Source: Posidonia oceanica (lineage: Eukaryota > Streptophyta > Magnoliopsida > Alismatales > Posidoniaceae). From it: a stretch of DNA of 64,000 bases. The stretch lies in contig JAZBRS010000076.1 in NCBI GenBank assembly GCA_037176725.1, positions 121,787,001 through 121,851,000 of the forward strand. The letters are read 5' to 3'. The position numbers and the translations under genes were made by a program. Positions 33,213-43,228 of the stretch are shown here, piece after piece. Within the stretch, counting starts at the first letter, position 1. Every line of letters begins with the position of its first letter. A model generated the notes under the pieces. It was not told where the DNA came from and ran no database searches. It worked only from the letters and a program-made list of their open reading frames with translations.

Positions 33213-36200
33213 CTACTGATAGTACTTCTTTAGATAGCAGAGGTTGACGGGCTCAGACTGCTCGACCCGATCCATATCCTCAAGAGTTGCAGCGCCTCCC
33301 GAAAAGATCTGCTTGACCACAAAGGGGCCACGCCAGTTGGGTCGGAATTTCCCTCGACCGTCAGGCAAATGAATGGCACGCAAGACAAGGTCCCCTGGCT
33401 GAAAGCTTCTGGGCTGGACCTTTTTCAAGAATGCTCTGGCCATCCGCTTCTGATAGCAGTGAGCGTTGTGCATAGCTTGCAGTCTGCACTCATCAATTAA
33501 GTTCAGTTGGATGCAGCGGTCTTCGACCAATTCTGCCTCTTCCAACTCAGCTTCTCGTAGGATCCGCAGAGAGGGGATCTCTACTTCAACAGGTAACATC
33601 GCTTCCATTCCGTACACCAGAGAGTACGGGGTGCCTCCTGTAGAGGTCCGGATTGATGTCCTGTACGCCCAGAGTGCGTATGGGAGCTTGTCGTGCCAAT
33701 CCTTGTGGGTTTCTGCCATTTTCTTCAGAATCTTGACAATGTTCTTGTTTGCAGACTCCACAGCTCCGTTCATCTGTGGCCGATAGGGCGAGGATCGATG
33801 ATGCTTGATCTTGAGACTTTGCAGGAATTCCTCGATCCTTTTGGCAATGAAGTTTGTGCCATTATCAGAGATGACTGAGTGCGGGACCCCATATCGGGCA
33901 AGGATATTGTTCTTGATAAATTTTTCTGTTGCCACAGCGGTGACTGTTCTGTAAGAGGCTGCTTCCACCCACTTGGTAAAGTAATCGATCGCTACCAGAA
34001 TGTAACGATGACCATTTGAAGCAGCAGGGTGGATGGCGTTAATGACATCGATCCCCCAGGTGGAGAAAGGCCATGGCGAGGACATGTTGTGCAGCTGATG
34101 TGGAGGGGCCTTGATGAAGTTACCATGAATCTGACAGTTGTGGCATCTACGCACGAACCAGCAGTAGTCAGCTTCCATGGTCTGCCAGAAATATCCCTGG
34201 AGCATAATCTTCTTGGCCAGGAGGACGCCGTTCATGTGCGGGCCACAGGTCCCCGCATGCACTTGGAGCATCAGCGTGTCAGCCTCCGATTTGTTCAGGC
34301 AGCGCAGTAGCATCTGATTGTATGACCTTCTGTACAGCTGCCCAGCCCCCAACACATACTTTGACGCCAGACGCGGCAGAGTTCTCTTGTCTGCTGCTGC
34401 GGTATCGGGAGGAAAGCTGCCAGACTCTAGGAAAGATTTTATATCTCGATACCAGGGCTGCTCCTCTGCTGGATCCGCCTCTTCTATGTTCAGGCAATAT
34501 GCAGGCTGCTCAATGCGAGTAACGGATACATCCACTGCACCGTCTTCAGATATAGTGAGCCAGGATGCCAAAGTTGCCAATACGTCTGCGTACGCGTTCT
34601 TGGCTCTGTTCATGTATGTGAAGCAGATGCTCTCAAATTCTTCCAACAGCCTCAGCAGGTGTTCGTGATACGGCACAAGCTTGGGATCTTTTGTCCTCCA
34701 GTCGCCGTTCACTTGAGAAATTACCAGCATGGCATCACCGTGCACATGCAGCTTCTGCGCCTCATGTTCGAGGGCGACTTTCAACCCTAGGATGCATGCT
34801 TCATACTCCGCTTCATTGTTTGTGCATGCGAAAGTCAGCTTCCTTGCGAAGGGAATCATCTGTCCCTGGGGCGTGGTCAGCACTGCGCCTACGCCTCGGC
34901 CCTTTTTGTTGACTGCACCATCAAAGTAGAGCTGCCATTCCTTTTGTTTCTCAGGATTTTTCTGCTCAGAGTCCTCCATTGCAAAGAGAATGTCTTCATC
35001 AGGGAACTGTGTCTGGAGGGGTTGGTATTCAGGCAGAGGAAGGTCAGCAAGATGGTCTGCCATGGCCTGACCCTTCATGGATTTCTGTGTGACAAAAGTG
35101 ATGTCGTACTGAGACAATAACACCTGCCACTTAGCACATCTGTCCACCATGGCCGGCTTTTGGAAAAGGAACTTGATAGGATCATGCCGGTACAAGAGCT
35201 GTACTGGGTATGCCATCATGTAGTGCCTTAGTTTCTGTGCAGCCCAGACAAGGGACAAACAGGTCTTCTCTAGTGTACTGTACCTGGCTTCGCATTCATT
35301 AAATTTCTTGCTCAGGTAATAGATGGCGCGTTCCCTTCTACCAGATTCGTCATGTTGGCCCAAGACGGCGCCCATGGAATGCTGCGTGGTAGAAAGGTAA
35401 AGAAGCAAAGGTCTCCCTGGTGTAGGCGGGACCAGGACAGGAGGCTTGATCAGCAGCTGCTTGATCTTGGCAAATGCAGCCTGACACTCCTCGCTCCAGT
35501 GAATCTGCGCATTCTTCTTCAAGAGCTTGAATATGGGCTCGCAGATGGGCGTAAGCTGTGCAATGAAGCGGCTAATATATTGTAAACGCCCAAGTAGACT
35601 TCTGACTTCTTTTTCAGTCCTGGGGGGTGGCATGTCCACGATGGCTTGTGCTTTCAACGGGTCCACCTCAATCCCCCTTTGGCTAACAATGTAGCCGAGC
35701 AATTTGCCAGAAGACACCCTGAATACGCACTTCTTGGGATTCAGGCGTAGCTTGTACTTCCGTAGACGGTCAAAGAGCTTTTTGAGACAGGTAAGATGAT
35801 CTTCGGGCTCTTTGGTTTTAGCAATCATGTCGTCTACATAGACCTCTACTTCTTGGTGCATGAGGTCGTGGAACAGCGCAGTTATGGCCCTCTGATAGGT
35901 CGCACTAGCATTTTTCAGGCCGAACGGCATGACTTGGTAGCAGAAGACTCCCCAAGGGGTGATGAATGAAGTCTTTTCCATGTCTTCTTCTGCCATTTTG
36001 ATTTGATTGTATCCAGAAAAGCCGTCCATGAAGGAGAGCATCTTGTGGCCCGCTGTATTGTCGACTAGGACGTCTATGTGAGGCAATGGAAAGTCGTCCT
36101 TGGGACTCGCCTTGTTCAGGTCCCTGTAGTCGATGCAGATTCGGATTCGGCCATCTTTCTTGGACACAGGTACAATGTTTGCCAGCCATTCAGGATAAAG

Positions 36201-36983
36201 AACGACCTTCAGAAAGTTGACCCTGAGCTGCTTCATTATCTCTTCTTTGATCATGAGCAGCCACTGTGGTCGCCATCTTCTTAGTTTCTGCTTTATTGGC
36301 TTGGCATCCGGGTTTAAGGGCAGATTGTGCACCACTACTTCTATGTCAAGGCCGACCATATCCTCGTAACTCCAGGCGAAGACATCCGCATATTCTTTTA
36401 GGAATGCGATGAACTCTGCTCGAGCCTGGGAGGACAGCTGGGCACTGATACGAACTTCTCTGACTTCCTCAGCTGTGCCGATGTTGACAACCTCTGTTTC
36501 TTCTTCAACATGGAGGTTGGGGCCTTCTGGGTCGTCGTCACAGGGCCGGAACTCGGGCAATGATTCATCAGTCTCATCCATGCCCGTATCGTCCTCCTCT
36601 CCATAAGCAATGAGTTCCGAGAGGATCTCTTTCTCAAAAGAAGGGCTTGTGATGTCGAAAGAGTGCATGTGTTCCGCTGCTTGGCCCTGGCGACGCTTCA
36701 GGATGGTCACGCTTACTCGAGTGTTCTTGTAGCCTCGATGCGCGACCTCTGTCCCAGCAATTCCTTCTACTACTTGCTCTGGCTTGACTAATTCTGCTGA
36801 GTGCTCTGCTGATTCTGCTGAGGGCCTTCCTGATTCTGCTGCTGATGCTGCTAACTGTTCTACTGCTGAGGTTGCTGACAGCTCTGTTACTAATTCTGCT
36901 TTCTGCTCTATTACTGATGCTACTTGCACCGCTGATGCTTCCTCCTCCGGGTCCTCTAGTGTGCTTGGGGAGGGTATGCCGCA
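33213..36983 (-). CDS. pol: Pol polyprotein: reverse transcriptase, RNase H, second RNase H, integrase
   Basis: The frame is uninterrupted for over 1250 codons. Counting from the GTG at 36927-36929, reverse transcriptase spans about 200-430 with FMDGFSGYNQI and YVDDM (364-368). A first RNase H fold (505-575) has LYLSTT where catalytic copies have an Asp, so it looks inactive. A second, archaeal-like RNase H (665-790) keeps YFDGA, NNEAEYEA, HGDA and AYAD. Integrase has the H-H-C-C zinc site (H891, H898, C929, C932) and D961, D1022, E1058 with 35 residues between the last two. A C-terminal domain (1175-1205) resembles the chromatin-proximal GDLVL...GPF motif. This dual RNase H order is diagnostic of Tat elements. 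It is in frame with gag-protease, separated by one TAG (36984-36986). All catalytic residues I can judge are present. Confidence 0.95.
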   Translation of the reverse strand, partial: CGIPSPSTLEDPEEEASAVQVASVIEQKAELVTELSATSAVEQLAASAAESGRPSAESAEHSAELVKPEQVVEGIAGTEVAHRGYKNTRVSVTILKRRQGQAAEHMHSFDITSPSFEKEILSELIAYGEEDDTGMDETDESLPEFRPCDDDPEGPNLHVEEETEVVNIGTAEEVREVRISAQLSSQARAEFIAFLKEYADVFAWSYEDMVGLDIEVVVHNLPLNPDAKPIKQKLRRWRPQWLLMIKEEIMKQLRVNFLKVVLYPEWLANIVPVSKKDGRIRICIDYRDLNKASPKDDFPLPHIDVLVDNTAGHKMLSFMDGFSGYNQIKMAEEDMEKTSFITPWGVFCYQVMPFGLKNASATYQRAITALFHDLMHQEVEVYVDDMIAKTKEPEDHLTCLKKLFDRLRKYKLRLNPKKCVFRVSSGKLLGYIVSQRGIEVDPLKAQAIVDMPPPRTEKEVRSLLGRLQYISRFIAQLTPICEPIFKLLKKNAQIHWSEECQAAFAKIKQLLIKPPVLVPPTPGRPLLLYLSTTQHSMGAVLGQHDESGRRERAIYYLSKKFNECEARYSTLEKTCLSLVWAAQKLRHYMMAYPVQLLYRHDPIKFLFQKPAMVDRCAKWQVLLSQYDITFVTQKSMKGQAMADHLADLPLPEYQPLQTQFPDEDILFAMEDSEQKNPEKQKEWQLYFDGAVNKKGRGVGAVLTTPQGQMIPFARKLTFACTNNEAEYEACILGLKVALEHEAQKLHVHGDAMLVISQVNGDWRTKDPKLVPYHEHLLRLLEEFESICFTYMNRAKNAYADVLATLASWLTISEDGAVDVSVTRIEQPAYCLNIEEADPAEEQPWYRDIKSFLESGSFPPDTAAADKRTLPRLASKYVLGAGQLYRRSYNQMLLRCLNKSEADTLMLQVHAGTCGPHMNGVLLAKKIMLQGYFWQTMEADYCWFVRRCHNCQIHGNFIKAPPHQLHNMSSPWPFSTWGIDVINAIHPAASNGHRYILVAIDYFTKWVEAASYRTVTAVATEKFIKNNILARYGVPHSVISDNGTNFIAKRIEEFLQSLKIKHHRSSPYRPQMNGAVESANKNIVKILKKMAETHKDWHDKLPYALWAYRTSIRTSTGGTPYSLVYGMEAMLPVEVEIPSLRILREAELEEAELVEDRCIQLNLIDECRLQAMHNAHCYQKRMARAFLKKVQPRSFQPGDLVLRAIHLPDGRGKFRPNWRGPFVVKQIFSGGAATLEDMDRVEQSEPVNLCYLKKYYQ

Positions 36984-39900
36984 CTAGCGGTTGATTTGGG
37001 CATTGCCGCTCGCTATGCTGCTCAAATGAGGCATGTGTTGCACAAACCACCTAGACCCGCCTTCCGATTGGAGAGTGATGAGCTCATCTGGTCTAGGGGA
37101 GTCCGGTGCTGCTGAGTCTTCTTCCAGGACCATGATAGAGGCATGGTCTTCTTGCAGAGGAGGGTCCGTAACCACGGCTTTCCCTTTCCTTTCTGCAGCT
37201 TGATGCTCTGCTAGGTCTTCTGTTATCGACTTGATTTGTTCTTGATAGAGTAGCTCTAAGTCAGACATCCAAGAATCGACCTGGGCTTCTATCGCCACTC
37301 CTTCTTCCTTGTCCGAGGGGAAGTCGACGTAGTAGGCGCCGGGGGCCTGCGGCACTGGCCCGGCTGCAAGACGGATTGCTGCCCTTGGAATCTGCATGAT
37401 CTGGTTCACGGGCACGTCCGATGGCGGCAACTCTAATGTAGAGGGCCCAAATAGACAAGTCAGCGGTGCCATAGATGGATATGCTGCCAGGGTCACTGTT
37501 GGAGAGTAAGCAGGGGTGCTCTTCAGAGGGCTCAAGGGCCCGGAGAGTGTAGTGCTCAGTTGGCCTTTTGTATCGGGCCGTAACCGAGAGAGTGCAGCCT
37601 CCGATGCCATGGGGTCTTGCCATGAGAGCTGCTGCTGGTTGTCAGGAGGATGCGAAGCGGACTGCGCCTGCTGCATTCCTGGAGATGTGGATGCTGAAGC
37701 GGGCTGAGCCACGCTGCTGACTGTATTGATTAACTGCCCCTCCAGAGATAGGGACAGTGGCACTGATGTTTCTGTGACCGCTGGTAGCATGCTTGCTTCT
37801 ACCAGAAGGAGTGTCTCTGACTCCTGCACTGCTGCTGTCCGTACTTGGGAAGCTGATGTGGCTGCAAGAGAGTGGGAACTTGCCAGTTCTGCCATAGGGC
37901 CTGCTGAGCTGCCTGCTGTTTCTGCCAGAGGAAGAGCTGAATAGATTGACTGTGTGGCCTCTGCTCTGATCACTGTTTCTGCTGTGCCGGTTGGGACTGC
38001 CTCTATTGTGCCAGACTGCTCCTCATCCGAGTAGTAGTCCTCAACACACACCCAATCCTCTATCGGTACCGTGTCTTGATCGTTGGTCGATCCCAGGGTT
38101 CCTGCACTGGTAAAGTTAGTGAGGTCTCTGAGAATGGCTGATTCTGGATTGTTAAGCTGAGAGCAGTGATATTCGTTAGTCTTGGGCTCGTAGCCGAGGC
38201 CCTCAGATTTCCTTTGCTCCACTGCTACGATCGGCTCTGCGATCCCCTGGCCGTGACGCCCGAGCGGCGTACCCCTTATGTAACCCCACCTGTGACATAC
38301 ATTCTCGACCATTCGAAAGGGGTTGCTGTGAACGGTCAAGGAGTTGACACGTTCAAGATCAGGAATGAAGTTAACCGGCTCACACCGATTAACGCGATAT
38401 AGGGCTTCAGAAGTCTCGGGGTCAAACGGGATAGATTGCGAAGACACGGGGGAGACTGCTTCGATCCGCTCCTTCTCAAAGTTCTCCGCCACGACGACAA
38501 TGACATCATCGCCGCGACGGTACTTTATCATTCGATGGAGGGTCGAAGGAAGGACCTGATGCTTGTGGAGCCAAGGGCACCCAAGCAGAAGATTGAAGTT
38601 CGGCTGCAAGTCGACGACATAGAATTCTACGTCGAAGACAACCGGGCCAATAGCAAGAGGAATAATCAGGATCCCTAGAGCGTCATGGTGAGTGTTGTCA
38701 AAGGCTGTCATTCCCTTCACAGCTGGCGTGACGTCCTCGGCATTGAATCCGAGCTTGGTTGCAGTACGCAAGGGGCGGACGTTAAGGCCTGACCCATTAT
38801 CAACCAGTGTTAGGGGAATGCGAAAGTTTTTGAACTGCACCGTGACGAATAGGGGCTGGTTGTGATTAATCCCCGCTGGAGGCAGCTCATCACTCGTAAA
38901 AGAGATGACCTGGGGCTCCGCAATCAACCCAACCATGCTCTCCAAGGCTGAAGGCTCAATGGACTGGGACACACGGGCAGCCTGGAACACACGAAGAAAA
39001 GCCTCGCGGTGTTCGGCAGAGGTGTGGATCAAGTCCCAGATAGAAATGTCGGCTTTGACCTTCTTAAGCTGGGAGGTCAAGTCTGCCTTAGGTTGGCTCT
39101 TTTTGGCAAGGGGAGGGGTAGTTCTAGCAGGCCATAAGGGGGTAGTGGCAGGAAGCTGGGTTACTACAGGTTGGGCAGGGATCTGGCCAGCTATAGGCTG
39201 GCTCGAGGTTAGATCTGCTATGGGTTGGCTAGAGGGTGGGGGCATAACAGGTCTAGGGGGAGTTGGCCTAATTGCCGGTGTTGGGGGCCTGTAAACCCTC
39301 CCCGATCGCGTTACTTCCGTGCACATCTCTATGGCGTAGCTGTAAGGGACGCGATGGGTGTCCAGGGTCAAATCAATGACAACTGGAGCACGTGCTGCGA
39401 GCACAGGAGAGGTTACAGGGGGACCTACGGGGTACTGAGGTCTCTCTAGAGGGTATGGTTGTTGGGATGGGAAGGCTGGGGTAGGTTGAGGTCTGCCTAG
39501 ATGGTGTAGCTGAGGTCGCCCTAAGAGGTGGATGGGGGAACTAGGCTGGGCCCTAGCTAGAAGGTGCACAGAGGATTGAGCCTGGGGAAGCACGGTGGGA
39601 GGCGCGAGAGGGCGCTCCAGCCTGGCACGCGGTCGGATCATGTGAATTCCCGACTCGGAGCCGGCAACTGCCGCGAGATAGAGACTGACTGGGAAAGGCT
39701 CAGAGATGTCAAAGATGAGATCAGAAGGGTCTACCATAGAGGTAGCAGGCCCAGAAGGAAAGACAGAATGGATGCCTAAGGTCCCCGCCCCTCCCGGATA
39801 AGAGCGCTCCGGTAAGGGTTGGCGGGTGATGCCAGAATGAGGGGGAACAGCTGGGTGTGCAGATGCATGAGTGTGCGCTTGAGTGGATGCCTCGTGCGTG

Positions 39901-41450
39901 TCGATCACAATCGTTCCCGATTCGATCAAGTCCTGAATAGCGTTCCGCAGGGAGAAGCAATTGTCCGTCGAATGCCCGGCGCTTCGATGGAAATTGCAGA
40001 AGAGGTCCGGCCTAAACCAATGCGGCAGAGGACTTGGTGGCGGACGAACCTCCGGGAACTTCAGGAGCGATGCAACCTTTGGCAAGATGACCGTGAGCGG
40101 TTCCACCAGTGGGGCGAATCTCCGCTTCTCAATGGGTGGCCTTCTTTGCCTCTGGTATGAGCCTTGCTGAACCGGTACGGCAGGATAGACCGGTCTAGCG
40201 GTGGTAGTGATGTGTGGTGTGTGTGGATTCCTAGGTGCAGGAGTGTACACCATCTGAGCTAGGGCAGGCCGGGATGGCAAGCGAACAGGCATAGCAGGGG
40301 AGTCGACGAATGCAACAGCGGGTTTCGGCGAATCCTTCCTCTTCGGGCGGTTGTTGCTGCTGCCGCTGTTGTTGTTGGAGGCGCTACTGTTGGCACTGTT
40401 ACTGCTGATCACTGCCTGCTTAGCGAACGCAGAGAGAGCCGGGAAGTTGCCACTCCGCAAAGAACTCTCCACGCGCGCTCCAGCTCTGATGAGTGCCGCA
40501 AAAGTAGTGACTGGTTGGATGCTAAGCAGAGCTCCGAGAGACGACTGCGCCCCTTTGATAACGATCTCGATAGACTCCTCGTCAGAGGGTCTATCTCGAA
40601 CCTGAGAGGCAAGGGCGCGCCAGCGGCCGACGTACTCCCCGAACGGCTCGCTAGAATTCTGCTTGATTGCGATCAAGTCCGCCCTCTTTGGGACCAGATC
40701 GAGGTTGAAGGAGTACTGTTCCAGGAACGCCTGACTGAGGTCGTTCCAAGTCTTGATGGCTGACATGTCAAGCGACGTAAACCACTTGAGTGCCGGCCCG
40801 GTCAAACTCTTCTGGAACAAGCGGATCAGCAACCTCTCGTCAGCCTGAAGCTGAGCGAGATCACCGCAATACGCCTTCAAGTGTGCTACGGGGCAGCCCC
40901 TACCATTATACTTCTCGAAGTCCGGGATCTTGAACTTCGGAGGGAGTACCGCCTCTAGAAAGCAGCAGAGGTCCCGGAATTGGTAGGTCTAGTGCTCAGT
41001 ACCCTGCACTAGTCGTAGTGCCTTCTCCAAGACGTCCATCCGGTTATTGATGGGGTCTGGGATTGCTGCTGTAGGAGAGGGATCAGCAGGGGTAGCGAGC
41101 ACATACGCCGGATGGGTCGCACCTAAGTGCTCCTCCGGATCTACCATAGCATCGCCTGGTGGAGCAACGGGATGGCCGGCGTATCCATGCTGGGGGACTG
41201 TGTATGCAGGAGTGTATGCAGGATGCTGGACCTAGTGCAGAAGAGAAGAGTAGATGCCATGCTGTGCTGTGATAGGGGTAGGATGACGGAGCACCAGTTG
41301 CTGTACAGGCGGAGTGCCAGACAGTGAGCCAGTGAGGTACTGGGCGCCAGCCGGTCCAAAAGACTGACCACCAGAGGGAAGTGGAGCATGCTGTGCTAAG
41401 TGTTGTGCAGCAGGAGGCGGTAAACGAGCCCCCATCGTCGGAACCGTGAA
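36984..41450 (-). pseudogene. Gag-protease polyprotein of element 2, 5'-truncated with two premature stops
   Basis: One frame encodes Gag and protease, open from 40988 to 36987. In the 1298-residue stretch the gag helical domain is at about 1-130, Asn/Ser-rich 158-178, the zinc-knuckle-like C-x2-H-x4-H-x4-C near 295-308, Pro-rich linker 330-600, protease VDNGSG near 693-698 with LLLG near 765-768, and a G-patch-like segment near 858-900. A Ser/Ala/Thr-rich tail follows. Upstream, in the same frame, there are TAG codons at 40989-40991 and 41232-41234 where element 1 has CAG. The N-terminus is missing: at 41450 gag sequence joins LTR sequence. The terminal TAG (36984-36986) is followed in frame by pol, so it is either a natural boundary or a further mutation. 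Confidence 0.9.
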
Positions 41451-43223
41451 AGGAGAGGCGGCGAGCTGCTGTAGGCGACATGACGGAAGGCTTCGAATTT
41501 TGAAAGAGGAGGGAAGGCTGTAGCTGAAGGTTCGCGGGAGAAAAATGGTGGAAGGAAAACATAGAGGAGGTTGAGGAAGAAGAAGGAGAGGCATGGGCCG
41601 GACTGTGCTGTGGGCCGAAGGAAAAAGAAAAAGAAATGAAGAAGAAAGGAAGAGACGGGCTGAATTGGGCCCAGCAAGGAAAAAGAAGAAAAGAAAAATG
41701 AGAAGAAAGAAAGAAAGAGAGGGAAAAGAAAGGAAATAAAATTAGGAAAAATAGACTAAAAATAAATAAAAATACTAGAAAGGTTGTGATGTAGATTAGG
41801 ATTTTATTAAATTTTTTAATGGCCATTTTGGGTTGATTAATGTGTTTTGGGCTTGATTAGGGTTTTAGGGTTTTGGTTTTGCTTTTAATTGGTTTTCACT
41901 TGATTAAATGTTTGTTAACCCTTGTTTTAAATTGTTTTAAAAATTGTGTTTCCCTTGTTGGACACTTAGGATATTGATTAGGATTTTTTTAGAATTTATT
42001 TTTGTATTAACCAGGATTGGTTTTAGGTTTTTAAGTCTTAGTCTTCTTAGGGTTTTTTCTTTCTTAAGTCTTTTAAATTATGCTTTGATTTTTACTTGTT
42101 GATTTTTCTTGAAGTTTTTAGTTAGATTTTTCTGGTTTGATAGGGTGTTTTTAAATCTTTTAAGTGTGTTTTTCTTTTCCTTTTAATTAAGTTTTTTATG
42201 TTGTTCTTCTTATGTTTATTAGGTTAAGTCTTTTGCTTCTTTAATTACTTGTTTTAGTGTTTGATTTTTAATTCTTCTTTCTAGGGTTTGTTTTTTAATT
42301 CTTCTGATGGGATTTTTACTCTTGGTGGGTTCTGATTTCATTTTAGTTTTTTTTCTTGATTTTTCAGTGTTTTCTTTTGATTTGTTTTGCATTTTTTAGC
42401 TCACATGCTTGGTTTTCCTTCTAGCTTGATTTAGTTAAGTTTAGGTTTTTAATTGCTTGTTTAATGTTTTTTAATTGTTTTTCTTAGGGTTCTGATTAGT
42501 TTCTTTTATGTTTTGGGGTTTTATAGATTTTTAGGGGTTTTTATGGATTTTTTCAAGAGAGGGAAAAGGAAAAGAGAAGGAGGAAAGAAATGGAAAAAAG
42601 AGGGAGATAAAAGGAAAAGAGATAGGTTGAAGGAAAATGATTGCTAAAATTCAGAAAAAATGCTAAAAATAAAGTAAAAATAGGGATAAGATAGAGGAAG
42701 GACAGAAGCACAGAGGGGGCCCACAGCCAGACCAGAGAAAGGGTAAGAAGGGGATGAAAAGAGAGATGATAATCAGGAGAGAGAGAGGAGAGAGAAAATG
42801 ATAATCCCGGAGAGAGAAAAGGATAATTTGGGTGAATGGAGGTCTTAAAGGTCTTGGAATGGGATGAAAATTGGTGAGTGGGTAGTCTAGGGTTTGAGGC
42901 GCTGGGTCTGAGGTTTTGGTTTGATTCTAAGAAGGTTTTGGAAGGGTTTTAAGGTGTAGAAAAAAGGGAGTTTTGCCTAGGTTTCCTAGGGTTTTTGGGA
43001 ATGGTCTAAGTTTGAGAGTTTCTAAGTTCTTGGGTAGGTTTGCTAAGTGGGTGTTGGTGGGTTTTCCTATGGATTTTGGTCAGGTTTTGAGCTTGGGAAG
43101 AGGGGTAAAGGCTTTGGTCAAGTTTGCTGGTTTTGAAGGGTAGAGAGGAAGGTTAGGGTTTGAGTCTAGCAATCACTAGGAGGGCTCCAAGTGGTCCAAG
43201 CCTGCCAAGATGGGGTGTCAACA
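41451..43223 (-). repeat. 5' LTR of element 2, truncated to its first 1.77 kb
   Basis: This matches about 25070-26850 of the 3' LTR with few substitutions. It begins (minus strand) at 43223 with TGTTGACA and ends abruptly at gag. Plus-strand sequence reads ...GGAACCGTGA joined to AAGGAGAGGC; the left partner continues as gag in element 1 (3421 onward) and the right partner as LTR in the 3' copy (25070 onward). Only one or two bases are shared at the joint, which suggests end joining. The TATA-like site is lost. A 15-bp shortening of the GGTTTGG run near 43157 and a 4-bp AAAG gain near 41710 distinguish it from the other LTR. Confidence 0.92.
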
Positions 43224-43228
43224 CATGC
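43224..43228. repeat. Target-site duplication CATGC, right copy
   Basis: CATGC follows the element 2 terminus (...TGTCAACA) directly and pairs with 21069-21073. Removing 21074-43228 restores LTR sequence collinear with LTR 1 around 6655-6670. Confidence 0.92.

Larger units (their letters stand above)
21074..43223 (-). mobile_element. Tat-lineage Ty3/gypsy LTR retrotransposon, element 2, nested in a solo LTR
   Basis: This is a 22.15-kb minus-strand element with both outer termini and a perfect CATGC target duplication. In transcription order it has a truncated 5' LTR (43223-41451), truncated gag-protease with stops, an open pol, a long region downstream of pol with an extra ORF and tandem repeats, a polypurine tract and a full 3' LTR (26850-21074). 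A deletion of roughly 5.9 kb, estimated from element 1, removed most of the 5' LTR, the primer-binding site, the leader and the gag start. It cannot transpose on its own. The two LTRs differ at few positions over their shared part, so the insertion looks recent compared with the host LTR. Confidence 0.95.

Noticed and set aside
33213..36983. Domesticated, host-serving pol gene
   Set aside because: Open frame alone is insufficient; it sits in a bounded element with similar LTRs, so recent insertion explains it.
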